In this document: piece by piece, positions 24,813 to 31,872 of the stretch
Layout: the number at the start of each line of letters is the position of its first letter
Position numbering within the stretch: the stretch's first letter is position 1
Assembly (NCBI RefSeq): GCF_029960785.1
Contig: NZ_JASBQE010000040.1
Coordinates: forward strand, 1 to 64,000
Source of the DNA: Polyangium sp. 15x6
GTDB taxonomy: Bacteria > Myxococcota_A > Polyangia > Polyangiales > Polyangiaceae
DNA length: 64,000 nucleotides
Direction: 5' to 3'
The notes under the pieces: generated by a model
Database searches by the model: none
Told to the model about the DNA's origin: nothing
What the model saw: only the letters and a program-made list of their open reading frames with translations
Program-made: the position numbers and the translations under genes

Positions 24813-24883
24813 CGTTCTCCTCGACTGAACGATGATCTCGTATGTGTCGCAACGTGCGTTCGTCGCGGCGAGGTTCCTTGCGA

Positions 24884-25300
24884 TCAGGCGGGCGGCTCGG
24901 GGACGGGATACGGCGCGGGCGGCTCGGGGACGGGGTAGCCGGCCGGCGGCTCGGGGATGGGGTACGGGGCGGGCGGCTCGGGCGTCGCGTAGGCCTCGGG
25001 CGCGGCTGGCACCGGATAGGTTTCCGGGGGAATGGGCGGCACGTAGGGCGCGGCGGCGGGCGCCGGGGGCGCCGCTGCAAAGGGGCGCGGCGCGAGCGGG
25101 GAGGGCGGGATCACGGGCGGCGGCGGAATGGGCGGCGCCTCCGGGACGACCGGGTATTCTCCTGCTCCTGGCCCGGCGGGCGGATCGAGCTTCGGCACCT
25201 CGACCTCGGGAATGGCCGGCATGGGCGGCACCTCGACCTCGGGAATCGCGGGGAGGGGGATCACGTTCGCCTTCTTCTCCGGCGTGCTCGCGTCGCTCAT
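24884..25300 (-). CDS. Proline-rich repetitive protein
   Basis: 138 aa, more than a third proline. After a short charged start (MSDASTPEKKANV), it consists of PAIPEVEVP repeats, a PPPP/Ala region and C-terminal YPVPEPPAPYP-type repeats. No signal peptide, no membrane segment, no cysteines, so an extended, disordered cytoplasmic protein is likely. The gene lies 15 bp downstream of the LysR regulator gene on the same strand and is probably cotranscribed with it. Function unknown. Confidence 0.65.
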   Translation of the reverse strand: MSDASTPEKKANVIPLPAIPEVEVPPMPAIPEVEVPKLDPPAGPGAGEYPVVPEAPPIPPPPVIPPSPLAPRPFAAAPPAPAAAPYVPPIPPETYPVPAAPEAYATPEPPAPYPIPEPPAGYPVPEPPAPYPVPEPPA

Positions 25301-25315
25301 GACGTTTTTACTCTG

Positions 25316-26320
25316 TCACGAGGCGTGCTCGGGGGCGAGCGGGGCCTTGGGGCTTTTGGCCTTTTTATCGCTCCGCGATCCTCGCGCCTGGGCGAGCGCC
25401 TGGGCGAGCGGCTGCGCGACCCGCACGAGCGCATCGCGCAGCCAGCGCGCCCCGGGATCCTCGTGCGTCCTTTCGTGCCACACCATCGTCATCGTGACCG
25501 GCGCGAGGTCGAGCTCGGGGGGCGGCTCGAACGTCGCGAGGGGCAGGAGCGTGGTGAACGTCGCGGCCACGTGGGCGAGCATCGTCGTCACGTGATTCGA
25601 GGTCGCCACGATGTGCGGCACGACGAGAAAATGCGGGACGGTGAGGGCCACGCGCCGCACGAGGCCCTTCTTCGCGAGCGCGCCGTCCACGATCCCGCCC
25701 GGCTTGCCGCGCGGCGACACGAGCACGTGCGAGAGCTCCGCGTACGTCGCGAGATCGAGCTTTCCGCGCGCCTTCGGGTGGCCTTCGCGCGCCACGCCGA
25801 CGAACGTGTCCTGGAAGAGGGGCACGCGGCGCACGTCGAGCGGCATTGTTTCGTGCTCGAAGCGCCCCACGGCCAGGTCGATCTCGCCGTCGCAGAGCGA
25901 CTCGGACGCCGGAGGAACGCCGATGGGCAGGATGTGCAAGGTGAGGCTCGGCGCCTCGCGAGAGAGGAGCTCCTCGAGCGCGGGCAAAAGGACGAACTGC
26001 ACGTAATCCGTGGCCCCGAGCTTGAAGGTGCGGCGGCTCGTCTTCGGATCGAACGAGGGCAGGGGCGCGAGCAGCGCTTCGAGCTCCTCCACGACGGCGC
26101 GAGCGCGGGGCACGAGGGCCTCGGCGCGAGGCGTGAGCGTCATGGCGCGCCCCACGCGCACGAGCAGCGGATCGCCGAGCGTCTCGCGCAGCCGTGCGAG
26201 CGCGTGGCTCATCGCCGGCTGGCTGAGCCCGATCCGCCTGGCAGCCTCGGTGACGCTGCGCTCCTGGAGCAGGGCATCCAGGGCGACGACGAGGTTCACG
26301 TCGATGCCTGCAAGGTTCAT
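25316..26320 (-). CDS. LysR-family transcriptional regulator (NodD/SyrM-like branch)
   Basis: 334 aa. The N-terminal winged helix-turn-helix (VALDALLQERSVTEAARRIGLSQPAMSHALARLRETLGDPLLVR) is canonical LysR. An effector-binding periplasmic-like domain follows (LKLGATDYVQF.., LAVGRFEHETMPLDVRRVPLF), ending in a Lys/Ala-rich tail. Acts as a ligand-responsive DNA-binding tetramer, often on a divergent gene; the divergent neighbour here is the alpha/beta-hydrolase lipoprotein gene 215 bp away, a reasonable target. The co-inducer is unknown. Confidence 0.93.
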   Translation of the reverse strand: MNLAGIDVNLVVALDALLQERSVTEAARRIGLSQPAMSHALARLRETLGDPLLVRVGRAMTLTPRAEALVPRARAVVEELEALLAPLPSFDPKTSRRTFKLGATDYVQFVLLPALEELLSREAPSLTLHILPIGVPPASESLCDGEIDLAVGRFEHETMPLDVRRVPLFQDTFVGVAREGHPKARGKLDLATYAELSHVLVSPRGKPGGIVDGALAKKGLVRRVALTVPHFLVVPHIVATSNHVTTMLAHVAATFTTLLPLATFEPPPELDLAPVTMTMVWHERTHEDPGARWLRDALVRVAQPLAQALAQARGSRSDKKAKSPKAPLAPEHAS

Positions 26321-26454
26321 CGCCCCGAACAGGGCTACACGATCCTCGCGGAGGAAGAAATCCCCTAGCGCTTATGGAAGTGCATACATAAATGACGGCC
26401 GTTTCCGCCGGCCGACACGCGCCGAAGGCCGTCCAGGCCCCGAGACGAATCCTG

Positions 26455-26505
26455 TTGACCCCCTCGTGCGAATCCTTGTAATCGTTTGGTAAACGAACGT
26501 TCGTT
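26455..26505 (+). promoter_or_regulatory. Promoter with perfect palindromic operator at the start site
   Basis: TTGACC (26455-26460) and TGTAAT (26477-26482) are separated by 16 bp and resemble a sigma-70 promoter. AACGAACGTTCGTT, a perfect 14-bp palindrome at 26492-26505, falls over the expected transcription start and just upstream of the hydrolase lipoprotein gene. This layout suits a TetR-type repressor. It does not look like a LysR T-N11-A box, so the adjacent LysR protein need not be its ligand. Confidence 0.55.
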
Positions 26506-26535
26506 CAGAAGTTCGCATCACATAGAAGTAGCCCC

Positions 26536-27648
26536 ATGCGTACTTACCTTGCTTGGATGCTCGTGTTCGTTCCGCTCCTCGCGTGCGGACAGGCCGCCGA
26601 TGACCAGGGACCCGGCTCCGGAGGCAGCGCCGCGGCGGGCGGCGCTCCAGGCACCGGCGGGCTCGGCGGCGGAGCCGGAGGTGCTGGAGCAGGTGGCGGC
26701 GGCGGAGCGGATCCGGGCCCGTACCTCGTCGATCTCGATTTGCCCGAAGCGTCCACGCCGCCGATCCCCACGGACAGCGTCGACGTGACCTTTTACGCCG
26801 ACGTCGCGTACGGCTCGGATCCGTTGCATCGATTCGATGTCTTCCTGCCGAAGAGCGCCGCGCCCACGCCGCTCATGATTTACATCCACGGCGGCGGGTT
26901 CACCGGTGGGGACAAGGCCGAAAAGTACAATGCGAAGATCACGGGCGTGCTCGCCCAGGGCGTCGCCTTTGCGAGTCTCAATTATCGGCTGCTCGATCCC
27001 GTGGATACCGAGGGCGTCGCAAAACCCCTCGGCGATTGCCGGCGGGCATTGCAGTTCCTCCGGTACCACGCGAGCGAGCTGAACATCGACGCGAGCAAGG
27101 TCGCGCTGCTCGGAAGCTCGGCGGGCGCGGGCACCAGCCTGTGGCTCGCGTTTCACGATGACATGGCCGCGGCCGGCGGCGCCGATCCCGTGGCGAAGCA
27201 GTCCACCCGGCCGATCGCCGTGGCGGCGAACGCCACGCAGGCGACGTACGATCTGATCAAATGGGAGACGGTCGTGTTCAAGGAATACGGCATCTCGATG
27301 GTCGAGGCCGCCGCCGCCCTGGGCCTCGAGCAGCGCTTCGCGTCGTTTTACGGAATGGAATCGATCGACGAGATCGACACGCCGCCCATCCAGGCCTATC
27401 GCGCCGACGTCGACATGCTCGGCCTCCTCGGCGCCGACGATCCGCCCGTGTACGTGCACAACCAGCTCGCGACGCTGGAATCCCCCAAGAACACGGGCGA
27501 GCTCTTCCACCACGCCCACCATGCACGCGCGGTCATGGAGGCAGCGCAGGCCGCGGGGGTCCCGGTGGTGGCGAAGATCGAGGCCCTCGGCGTCGATACC
27601 TCCATGGGGCAGGATGAATGGGCCTTCCTGCTCGCCAAGCTGAAGTGA
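26536..27648 (+). CDS. Alpha/beta-hydrolase lipoprotein (BD-FAE/carboxylesterase-like)
   Basis: 370 aa. A lipoprotein signal ends at LLAC (Cys17), followed by a ~45-residue Gly/Ala/Ser linker. The catalytic domain has the oxyanion motif IHGGGFTGGD, the nucleophile elbow LGSSAGAG and a C-terminal HHAHHARAV region near the expected catalytic His. Likely an esterase acting at the cell surface or in the periplasm; substrate unknown. It is single-gene, rightward, under the palindromic operator described upstream. Confidence 0.87.
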   Translation: MRTYLAWMLVFVPLLACGQAADDQGPGSGGSAAAGGAPGTGGLGGGAGGAGAGGGGGADPGPYLVDLDLPEASTPPIPTDSVDVTFYADVAYGSDPLHRFDVFLPKSAAPTPLMIYIHGGGFTGGDKAEKYNAKITGVLAQGVAFASLNYRLLDPVDTEGVAKPLGDCRRALQFLRYHASELNIDASKVALLGSSAGAGTSLWLAFHDDMAAAGGADPVAKQSTRPIAVAANATQATYDLIKWETVVFKEYGISMVEAAAALGLEQRFASFYGMESIDEIDTPPIQAYRADVDMLGLLGADDPPVYVHNQLATLESPKNTGELFHHAHHARAVMEAAQAAGVPVVAKIEALGVDTSMGQDEWAFLLAKLK

Positions 27649-27716
27649 CGCCGCCGAGGAACGGCGATTGCCGCCCGAACCGGCCCTGCTGAGAGCGGCT
27701 ACGCCCGACGCCGCGC

Positions 27717-28361
27717 TCAGGTCGCCGGGGTCGGGTCTGGCGCGTAAAACTTGGTCGTGTTCTCGACGCACTTCTTGGCGTCTTCGGCGGATGCGCCGGC
27801 GGCTTGATTCGCGGCGCCCCAGTCGACGCTGCTCCCGATGATGAATTGCCTCGCCTCCGGCGTCAGGCTCCAGGCGTCCTTGTCTTCGAGGAAGATCGAA
27901 CGAAGCTCCATGGCCAGGCCGAGCAGCGTGAGATCCCAGCCGACGCCCACGGCGCCGGGCCCGTATTCGGACCACATGCCGGGGGGCACGATGGCTGCGT
28001 GCTCGAGATCGAGGATCGTCTGGGCGTCCTCGCCGACCGACAGCCGCACCTCGACCTTGCTGTTCTCCTCGTCCTTCGGGTCCATCGACCACGTCACTTC
28101 GAGCAGACGGGGCGGTTCACAGCGCAGGATCTTGCCGCCGGCATTGCCTTTGAGCTTGTAACGCCCGCCGAGGCGCAGATCGCCCTCGACCGGGAGAAAC
28201 CAGCGGCGGATGCGGTCGGGATTCGTGATCGCATCCCAGACGTCCTCGATCTCCGCATCGTAGCTCCGCCTCAGCTTCACCGTGCGGCCTTCGCCCCCGG
28301 GCATCGTCCTGGGGCCGGTCTCCCGATGTACGGCGATGAGCTCCTTCATGATGTCCATCAT
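27717..28361 (-). CDS. SRPBCC/AHSA1-domain protein partnered with ArsR regulator
   Basis: 214 aa. The segment KLRRSYDAEIEDVWDAITNPDRIRRWFLPVEGDLRLGGRYKL is the start of the AHSA1 (Aha1 C-terminal-like) helix-grip fold, which forms a hydrophobic ligand cavity. The last ~60 residues extend beyond the usual domain. Its start overlaps the stop of the ArsR gene (4 bp), an arrangement repeatedly seen for ArsR-AHSA1 pairs. The ligand is unknown. Confidence 0.88.
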   Translation of the reverse strand: MMDIMKELIAVHRETGPRTMPGGEGRTVKLRRSYDAEIEDVWDAITNPDRIRRWFLPVEGDLRLGGRYKLKGNAGGKILRCEPPRLLEVTWSMDPKDEENSKVEVRLSVGEDAQTILDLEHAAIVPPGMWSEYGPGAVGVGWDLTLLGLAMELRSIFLEDKDAWSLTPEARQFIIGSSVDWGAANQAAGASAEDAKKCVENTTKFYAPDPTPAT

Positions 28362-28747
28362 GGTTTGTCCTTCTCCCTCGTGGTCGTATCGTCGTTCGTG
28401 GACGAACGCGCTTCGGCCTTCAAGCGGCGTTCACGTTTGCCTCGGGCGAGCTCCGTCGCGAGCGCGTCGAGGCGCTGCTCCCAGAATTGGCGGAAGCGAT
28501 CGAGCCACAGGTCGACCTCCTGCAAAGGCCGGACGTCGACGGCATAAAGCCGCCGCGTGCCCTCCGCCCGTACCGTGGCAAACCCATTGTCCCGCAGCAC
28601 TTTGAGGTGCAACGATACCGCCGGCTGCGAAATCCCGAACTCCCTCTGGATGACCTCGGTGATCGCCCCCGAAGTCTGCTCACCGTCGGCGAGCAGCTCG
28701 AGGATCCGGCGGCGGACCGGGTCCCCGAGGACGTCGAACGCTTCCAC
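28358..28747 (-). CDS. ArsR/SmtB-family transcriptional regulator
   Basis: 129 aa. Winged helix-turn-helix: FDVLGDPVRRRILELLADGEQTSGAI.., GISQPAVSLHLKVLRDNGFATVRAEGTRRLYAVD. No CXC metal site is seen, so it belongs to the non-metal group that usually controls an AHSA1 partner. The GTG at 28747 is the only start in frame. A candidate promoter (TTGACT 28783-28778, 16-bp spacer, GATACT 28761-28756, minus strand) would start the RNA only a few bases upstream, suggesting a nearly leaderless transcript. The near-palindrome CCTGATGTACGTCAGG (28785-28800) lies just upstream and may be an operator. Confidence 0.9.
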   Translation of the reverse strand: MEAFDVLGDPVRRRILELLADGEQTSGAITEVIQREFGISQPAVSLHLKVLRDNGFATVRAEGTRRLYAVDVRPLQEVDLWLDRFRQFWEQRLDALATELARGKRERRLKAEARSSTNDDTTTREKDKP

Positions 28748-28795
28748 GGAGGATGAGTATCATCGTCCGCTTATATTAGTCAAGCCTGATGTACG

Positions 28796-29347
28796 TCAGG
28801 ACGAGCAGAGCGTCGTCATCTCGATCCGCTGCCCGCGCGGGAGCCCGACCGCGTCCGCATACGCCGCGTCGAGCGCCGCGAGCACCGTGGAGAGCGTCGC
28901 TTGATCGAGCACGGCCCGGGGATCGAGCGACGCGAGATCCTGCCCGGCGAAGTTCTTCGGGCAGGCGTCGACGACCGGGAGCGACCGACCGCCCGTTCGC
29001 TCCGTGAAACGAATCGGCAAGCCGTGCGTCCGGCAGATCGTGGGGCGCGCCTCGTACACGGCGCAGCGGCCGTCTTCACCGAGGGCAGGGCAATCCGTCC
29101 CCGCGGGATCCGCCGCCCGCGCCGCGATCGTTTGCCGCTCCTCGGCCGGCAGGCGATCGAGCGCTTCCTGCACCTCCGCCGCCTCGATCGTCGTCACCGA
29201 GAATCGCCGCCGGCAGCAGTCGTCGCAGCCCGCGGCGCAGGTGATCGCCTCGCCACACCGGCTCTTCGCGTGCGCGAAGAACGAGTCGACCTTGAGGAAG
29301 AGCTCGTGCAAGCGCTCGCGGGGGGAGGGCGTTCGGACCTCGGACAT
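28796..29347 (-). CDS. YkgJ-family cysteine-cluster protein
   Basis: 183 aa. Clustered cysteines (CGEAITCAAGCDDCCRRR, then DCPALGEDGRCAVYEARPTICRTHG and DACPK) match the YkgJ/CxxCxxCC domain thought to bind zinc or iron. Cytoplasmic, no signal. Biochemical role not established for the family. Its stop overlaps the palindrome upstream of the ArsR gene, so it may read into the ArsR/AHSA1 operon. Confidence 0.85.
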   Translation of the reverse strand: MSEVRTPSPRERLHELFLKVDSFFAHAKSRCGEAITCAAGCDDCCRRRFSVTTIEAAEVQEALDRLPAEERQTIAARAADPAGTDCPALGEDGRCAVYEARPTICRTHGLPIRFTERTGGRSLPVVDACPKNFAGQDLASLDPRAVLDQATLSTVLAALDAAYADAVGLPRGQRIEMTTLCSS

Positions 29348-29454
29348 CCGGGCTGTCTAGCATCCGTTCACGCCAAACACGAGCCGACGTTCCCTTTCCA
29401 CGCCGCGTACGGCCCCGTTTGCCTCACACGAGCCCGCTCGGGTAGGCTCGCTCC

Positions 29455-31248
29455 ATGTCCATGACGCCGCCGCCGGGCCCGAACGAGCCGATCGACATCA
29501 CCGTCATCCTCCACGATCGCTCGCGCGCGGAGCTCCTGGACCTCGTGATCGAGTGCTCCGACCCCGCGAGCCCGCGTTACGGCCGCCACCTGTCGCGCGC
29601 CGAGCTCGGGGGCCTCGTCGCGCTCCACGACACGCAGATCGAGGCCGTGCACACCTGGCTTCGCCGCGCCGGCCTCGAGCCGCTCCCGTCCGGGCCCGTC
29701 GGTCGGCAGCTCATCGTGGTGCGCGCGCCCGAGGAGCCGATCCGCCGCGCCTTCGGCCGCCACCTCGCCGATTGGCTGCGCGAGCCCGCCGGGCACCGCG
29801 CCCCGCGCGTCGACACCGCCGTCCCCCGCGAGCTCGCCGGCTACATCCAGGCCGTCCACGGCCTGCGCAACGCGCCCGAGGCCCGTAGCTCGATGGTCTC
29901 CCGCGCCCGGCAAGAGGAAGTTCCGCTCGAGCTCCGCGAGGGTTTTCCCTTTTCGGTCCGCAGCGAACCGAACAAACCCCCGCCCGGCCTCGCCGGCGTC
30001 ACGCCCGCCGACATCCGCCGCATTTACGCGTTTCCGGACCATCTCACGGGCGAGGGGGAAACCATTGCGCTCCTCATGCTCGGCGGATCCATCGATATCG
30101 GCGACCTGCACCTCTTCTGGCGCGCCCACGGCATCACGCCGCCCGCGGTGGAGATGATCGATCTCGGGCCGACGCGCGGCGGTCGGCTCGTCGATCCGCT
30201 GCACCGGCTCGAGGCGACGATGACCGTCGCCTGGGCCGGCGCGATGGCGCCCGGCGCGCGCCTCGTCGTGTATTTCGTCGACCCCGAGGTCGTCGCGGAT
30301 CCCTGGTCGATGTTCCTGCTCGCGGTCATCGGCGACGAGGAGCGTAACGTGACGGTGGCCTCGACGAGCTGGATCACGCCCGAGCGGCGGTATTATCGCA
30401 TCTTCGGATCGAGCGTCGTCACGGGCCTGCTCGATCAGGCCGCGGCGCTCGGAATCACCGTGGTCAGCGCGGCGGGCGATTGGGGGGCGCTCGACGGCAT
30501 TCCGCGCCGCATGGTCGACGGTTACGCCGTGAGCGACGCGCCCTGGCCACACGGCGTGTTTCCCGCGGTCGAGGAGCGCGTGCTCAGCGTCGGCGGGACG
30601 ATGATCACCTGCGTGGATCCGCTCACCGAGCTCGCCTGGAGCGGCCCGCCGCCGGTCGCCGTCGCCAAGCTGGTGCAATTCACACAGCTCGCGTCGAGCG
30701 GCGGCTTCAGCCAGGACGTCCCCATTCCAGCCTGGCAGCGCGACAGTCTGCGCAAATGGTATGCGCGCGGCGCGAACACGCCCGCGGTCGTCCCGTACGG
30801 CCGGGGTTTTCCGGACGTGGCTTTGATGGCGTCCGGCCCCGCGGTGCAGCGCGGCGAGGTGCTCTCGGCGCTCGGTTATCAGGCGGTGATCGGCCGCAAC
30901 TGGATCGATTACGCGGGCGGCACGAGCATGGCCGCGCCCATCTGGGCGGCGATCATCGCGCTCGCGAACGAGGCGAGGCGCCAGGCAGGCAAGGGCCGGG
31001 TCGGATTCGCCAACCCCGCGCTGTATTCGCTCCGCAAGGCCGATCCGCCGGCCTTCCGCGACATCACGATCGGACAAACCGACGTCTGCGTGCGCGTGGC
31101 GAACAGCGTGGGCAAGGCCGTCGTGCAGCGCGTCGACGGCTACAGCGCGTGCTCCGACTGGGATCCAGTGACAGGCCTCGGCGTGCCACACGTGACGAAC
31201 CTCGTCGAGCACCTCGTTGCGCTCGGCAAGCCCCTCGAAGGCGGATGA
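29455..31248 (+). CDS. S53 peptidase (sedolisin/kumamolisin) with altered catalytic triad
   Basis: 597 aa. The first ~190 residues are a pro-kumamolisin activation domain (VILHDRSRAELLDLV.., SPRYGRHLSRAEL). The catalytic domain has Ser491 in YAGGTSMAAP, the oxyanion Asp342 in SAAGDWG, and a calcium-site-like DWDPVTGLG at the C terminus. Alignment of HRLEATMTVAWAGAMAPGA with kumamolisin EVELDIEVAGALAPGA puts the catalytic Glu at 253 but Thr at 257, where the triad Asp belongs. No signal peptide is evident. Either an atypical or an inactive sedolisin. Confidence 0.88.
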   Translation: MSMTPPPGPNEPIDITVILHDRSRAELLDLVIECSDPASPRYGRHLSRAELGGLVALHDTQIEAVHTWLRRAGLEPLPSGPVGRQLIVVRAPEEPIRRAFGRHLADWLREPAGHRAPRVDTAVPRELAGYIQAVHGLRNAPEARSSMVSRARQEEVPLELREGFPFSVRSEPNKPPPGLAGVTPADIRRIYAFPDHLTGEGETIALLMLGGSIDIGDLHLFWRAHGITPPAVEMIDLGPTRGGRLVDPLHRLEATMTVAWAGAMAPGARLVVYFVDPEVVADPWSMFLLAVIGDEERNVTVASTSWITPERRYYRIFGSSVVTGLLDQAAALGITVVSAAGDWGALDGIPRRMVDGYAVSDAPWPHGVFPAVEERVLSVGGTMITCVDPLTELAWSGPPPVAVAKLVQFTQLASSGGFSQDVPIPAWQRDSLRKWYARGANTPAVVPYGRGFPDVALMASGPAVQRGEVLSALGYQAVIGRNWIDYAGGTSMAAPIWAAIIALANEARRQAGKGRVGFANPALYSLRKADPPAFRDITIGQTDVCVRVANSVGKAVVQRVDGYSACSDWDPVTGLGVPHVTNLVEHLVALGKPLEGG

Positions 31249-31261
31249 TTGGTCTCGTCGG

Positions 31262-31615
31262 GCAACCGTTGCGCCGGGGCGCTGCCCCGGGCCCCGCGGG
31301 GGCTGTTCGCCCCTCGACCCGAACCAGGGCAAGCCCTGGACCATTTGGGAAGAACTGCGCGATGCGCAGTTCTTCCACAGGCCGGTGGCAAGACCAGGAA
31401 GGTGCGTTGCACGCTGGTGACGGGCACGTTGCCTGTTGAATCGTCAGCGCCGCGGTCTTGATGGGCAGGGTCGTCGTTGGTCTTGACCTGGCCTGTTCGA
31501 TGAACTGCGCATCGCGCAGTTCATCGACCCCGGGTCCAGCGCTTGCGCTGGTCCGGGTCCAGGGGCGGATAGCCCCGGTGGGGCCTGGGGCAAAGCCCCA
31601 GCGCAGCGCCTGCCG
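31262..31615. repeat. Composite inverted-repeat element, copy 3 (complete)
   Basis: Left arm: GC-block region, then a GAACTGCGCGATGCGCAGTTC hairpin core near 31352. Right arm: a GAACTGCGCATCGCGCAGTTC core near 31502, then a CCAGCGCTTGCGCTGG hairpin and GC blocks. The reverse complement of the right arm matches the left arm over ~105 bp with scattered mismatches. The centre carries GGCAAGACCA and GGTCTTGACCTGG, as in copy 1. It starts 14 bp after the sedolisin stop. Confidence 0.78.
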
Positions 31616-31656
31616 AGATGCTACCGGTCCTGCCTGGCGCGTGTCATGATCCGGAC

Positions 31657-31848
31657 ATGAGCAAGTCTCGGAAAGAGGTCCTCGAGGAGTCCAAGAAGAA
31701 CGCCGTCAAGGCGGGCGTGGTGACGGCCGGCACGGTGGCGTTGGCTGTAGCGGGCATGCCCGTCCTCGCGACCGTCGCGGCGGTCCCGGCGGCCGTGCTC
31801 GGCTGGAAGTGGTGGAAGCACCGGGCGGAGAACGGGATCCGGTTTTGA
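31657..31848 (+). CDS. Small membrane protein
   Basis: 63 aa from the ATG at 31657. A Lys/Glu-rich N-terminal helix (SKSRKEVLEESKKNAVKAG) is followed by one long hydrophobic stretch (about residues 19-47) and a basic tail (WKWWKHRAENG). Probably a single-pass or hairpin inner-membrane protein. No clear ribosome-binding site. Function unknown. Confidence 0.55.
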   Translation: MSKSRKEVLEESKKNAVKAGVVTAGTVALAVAGMPVLATVAAVPAAVLGWKWWKHRAENGIRF

Positions 31849-31872
31849 GACGGGCGTCCGCGCGACGCCTCC

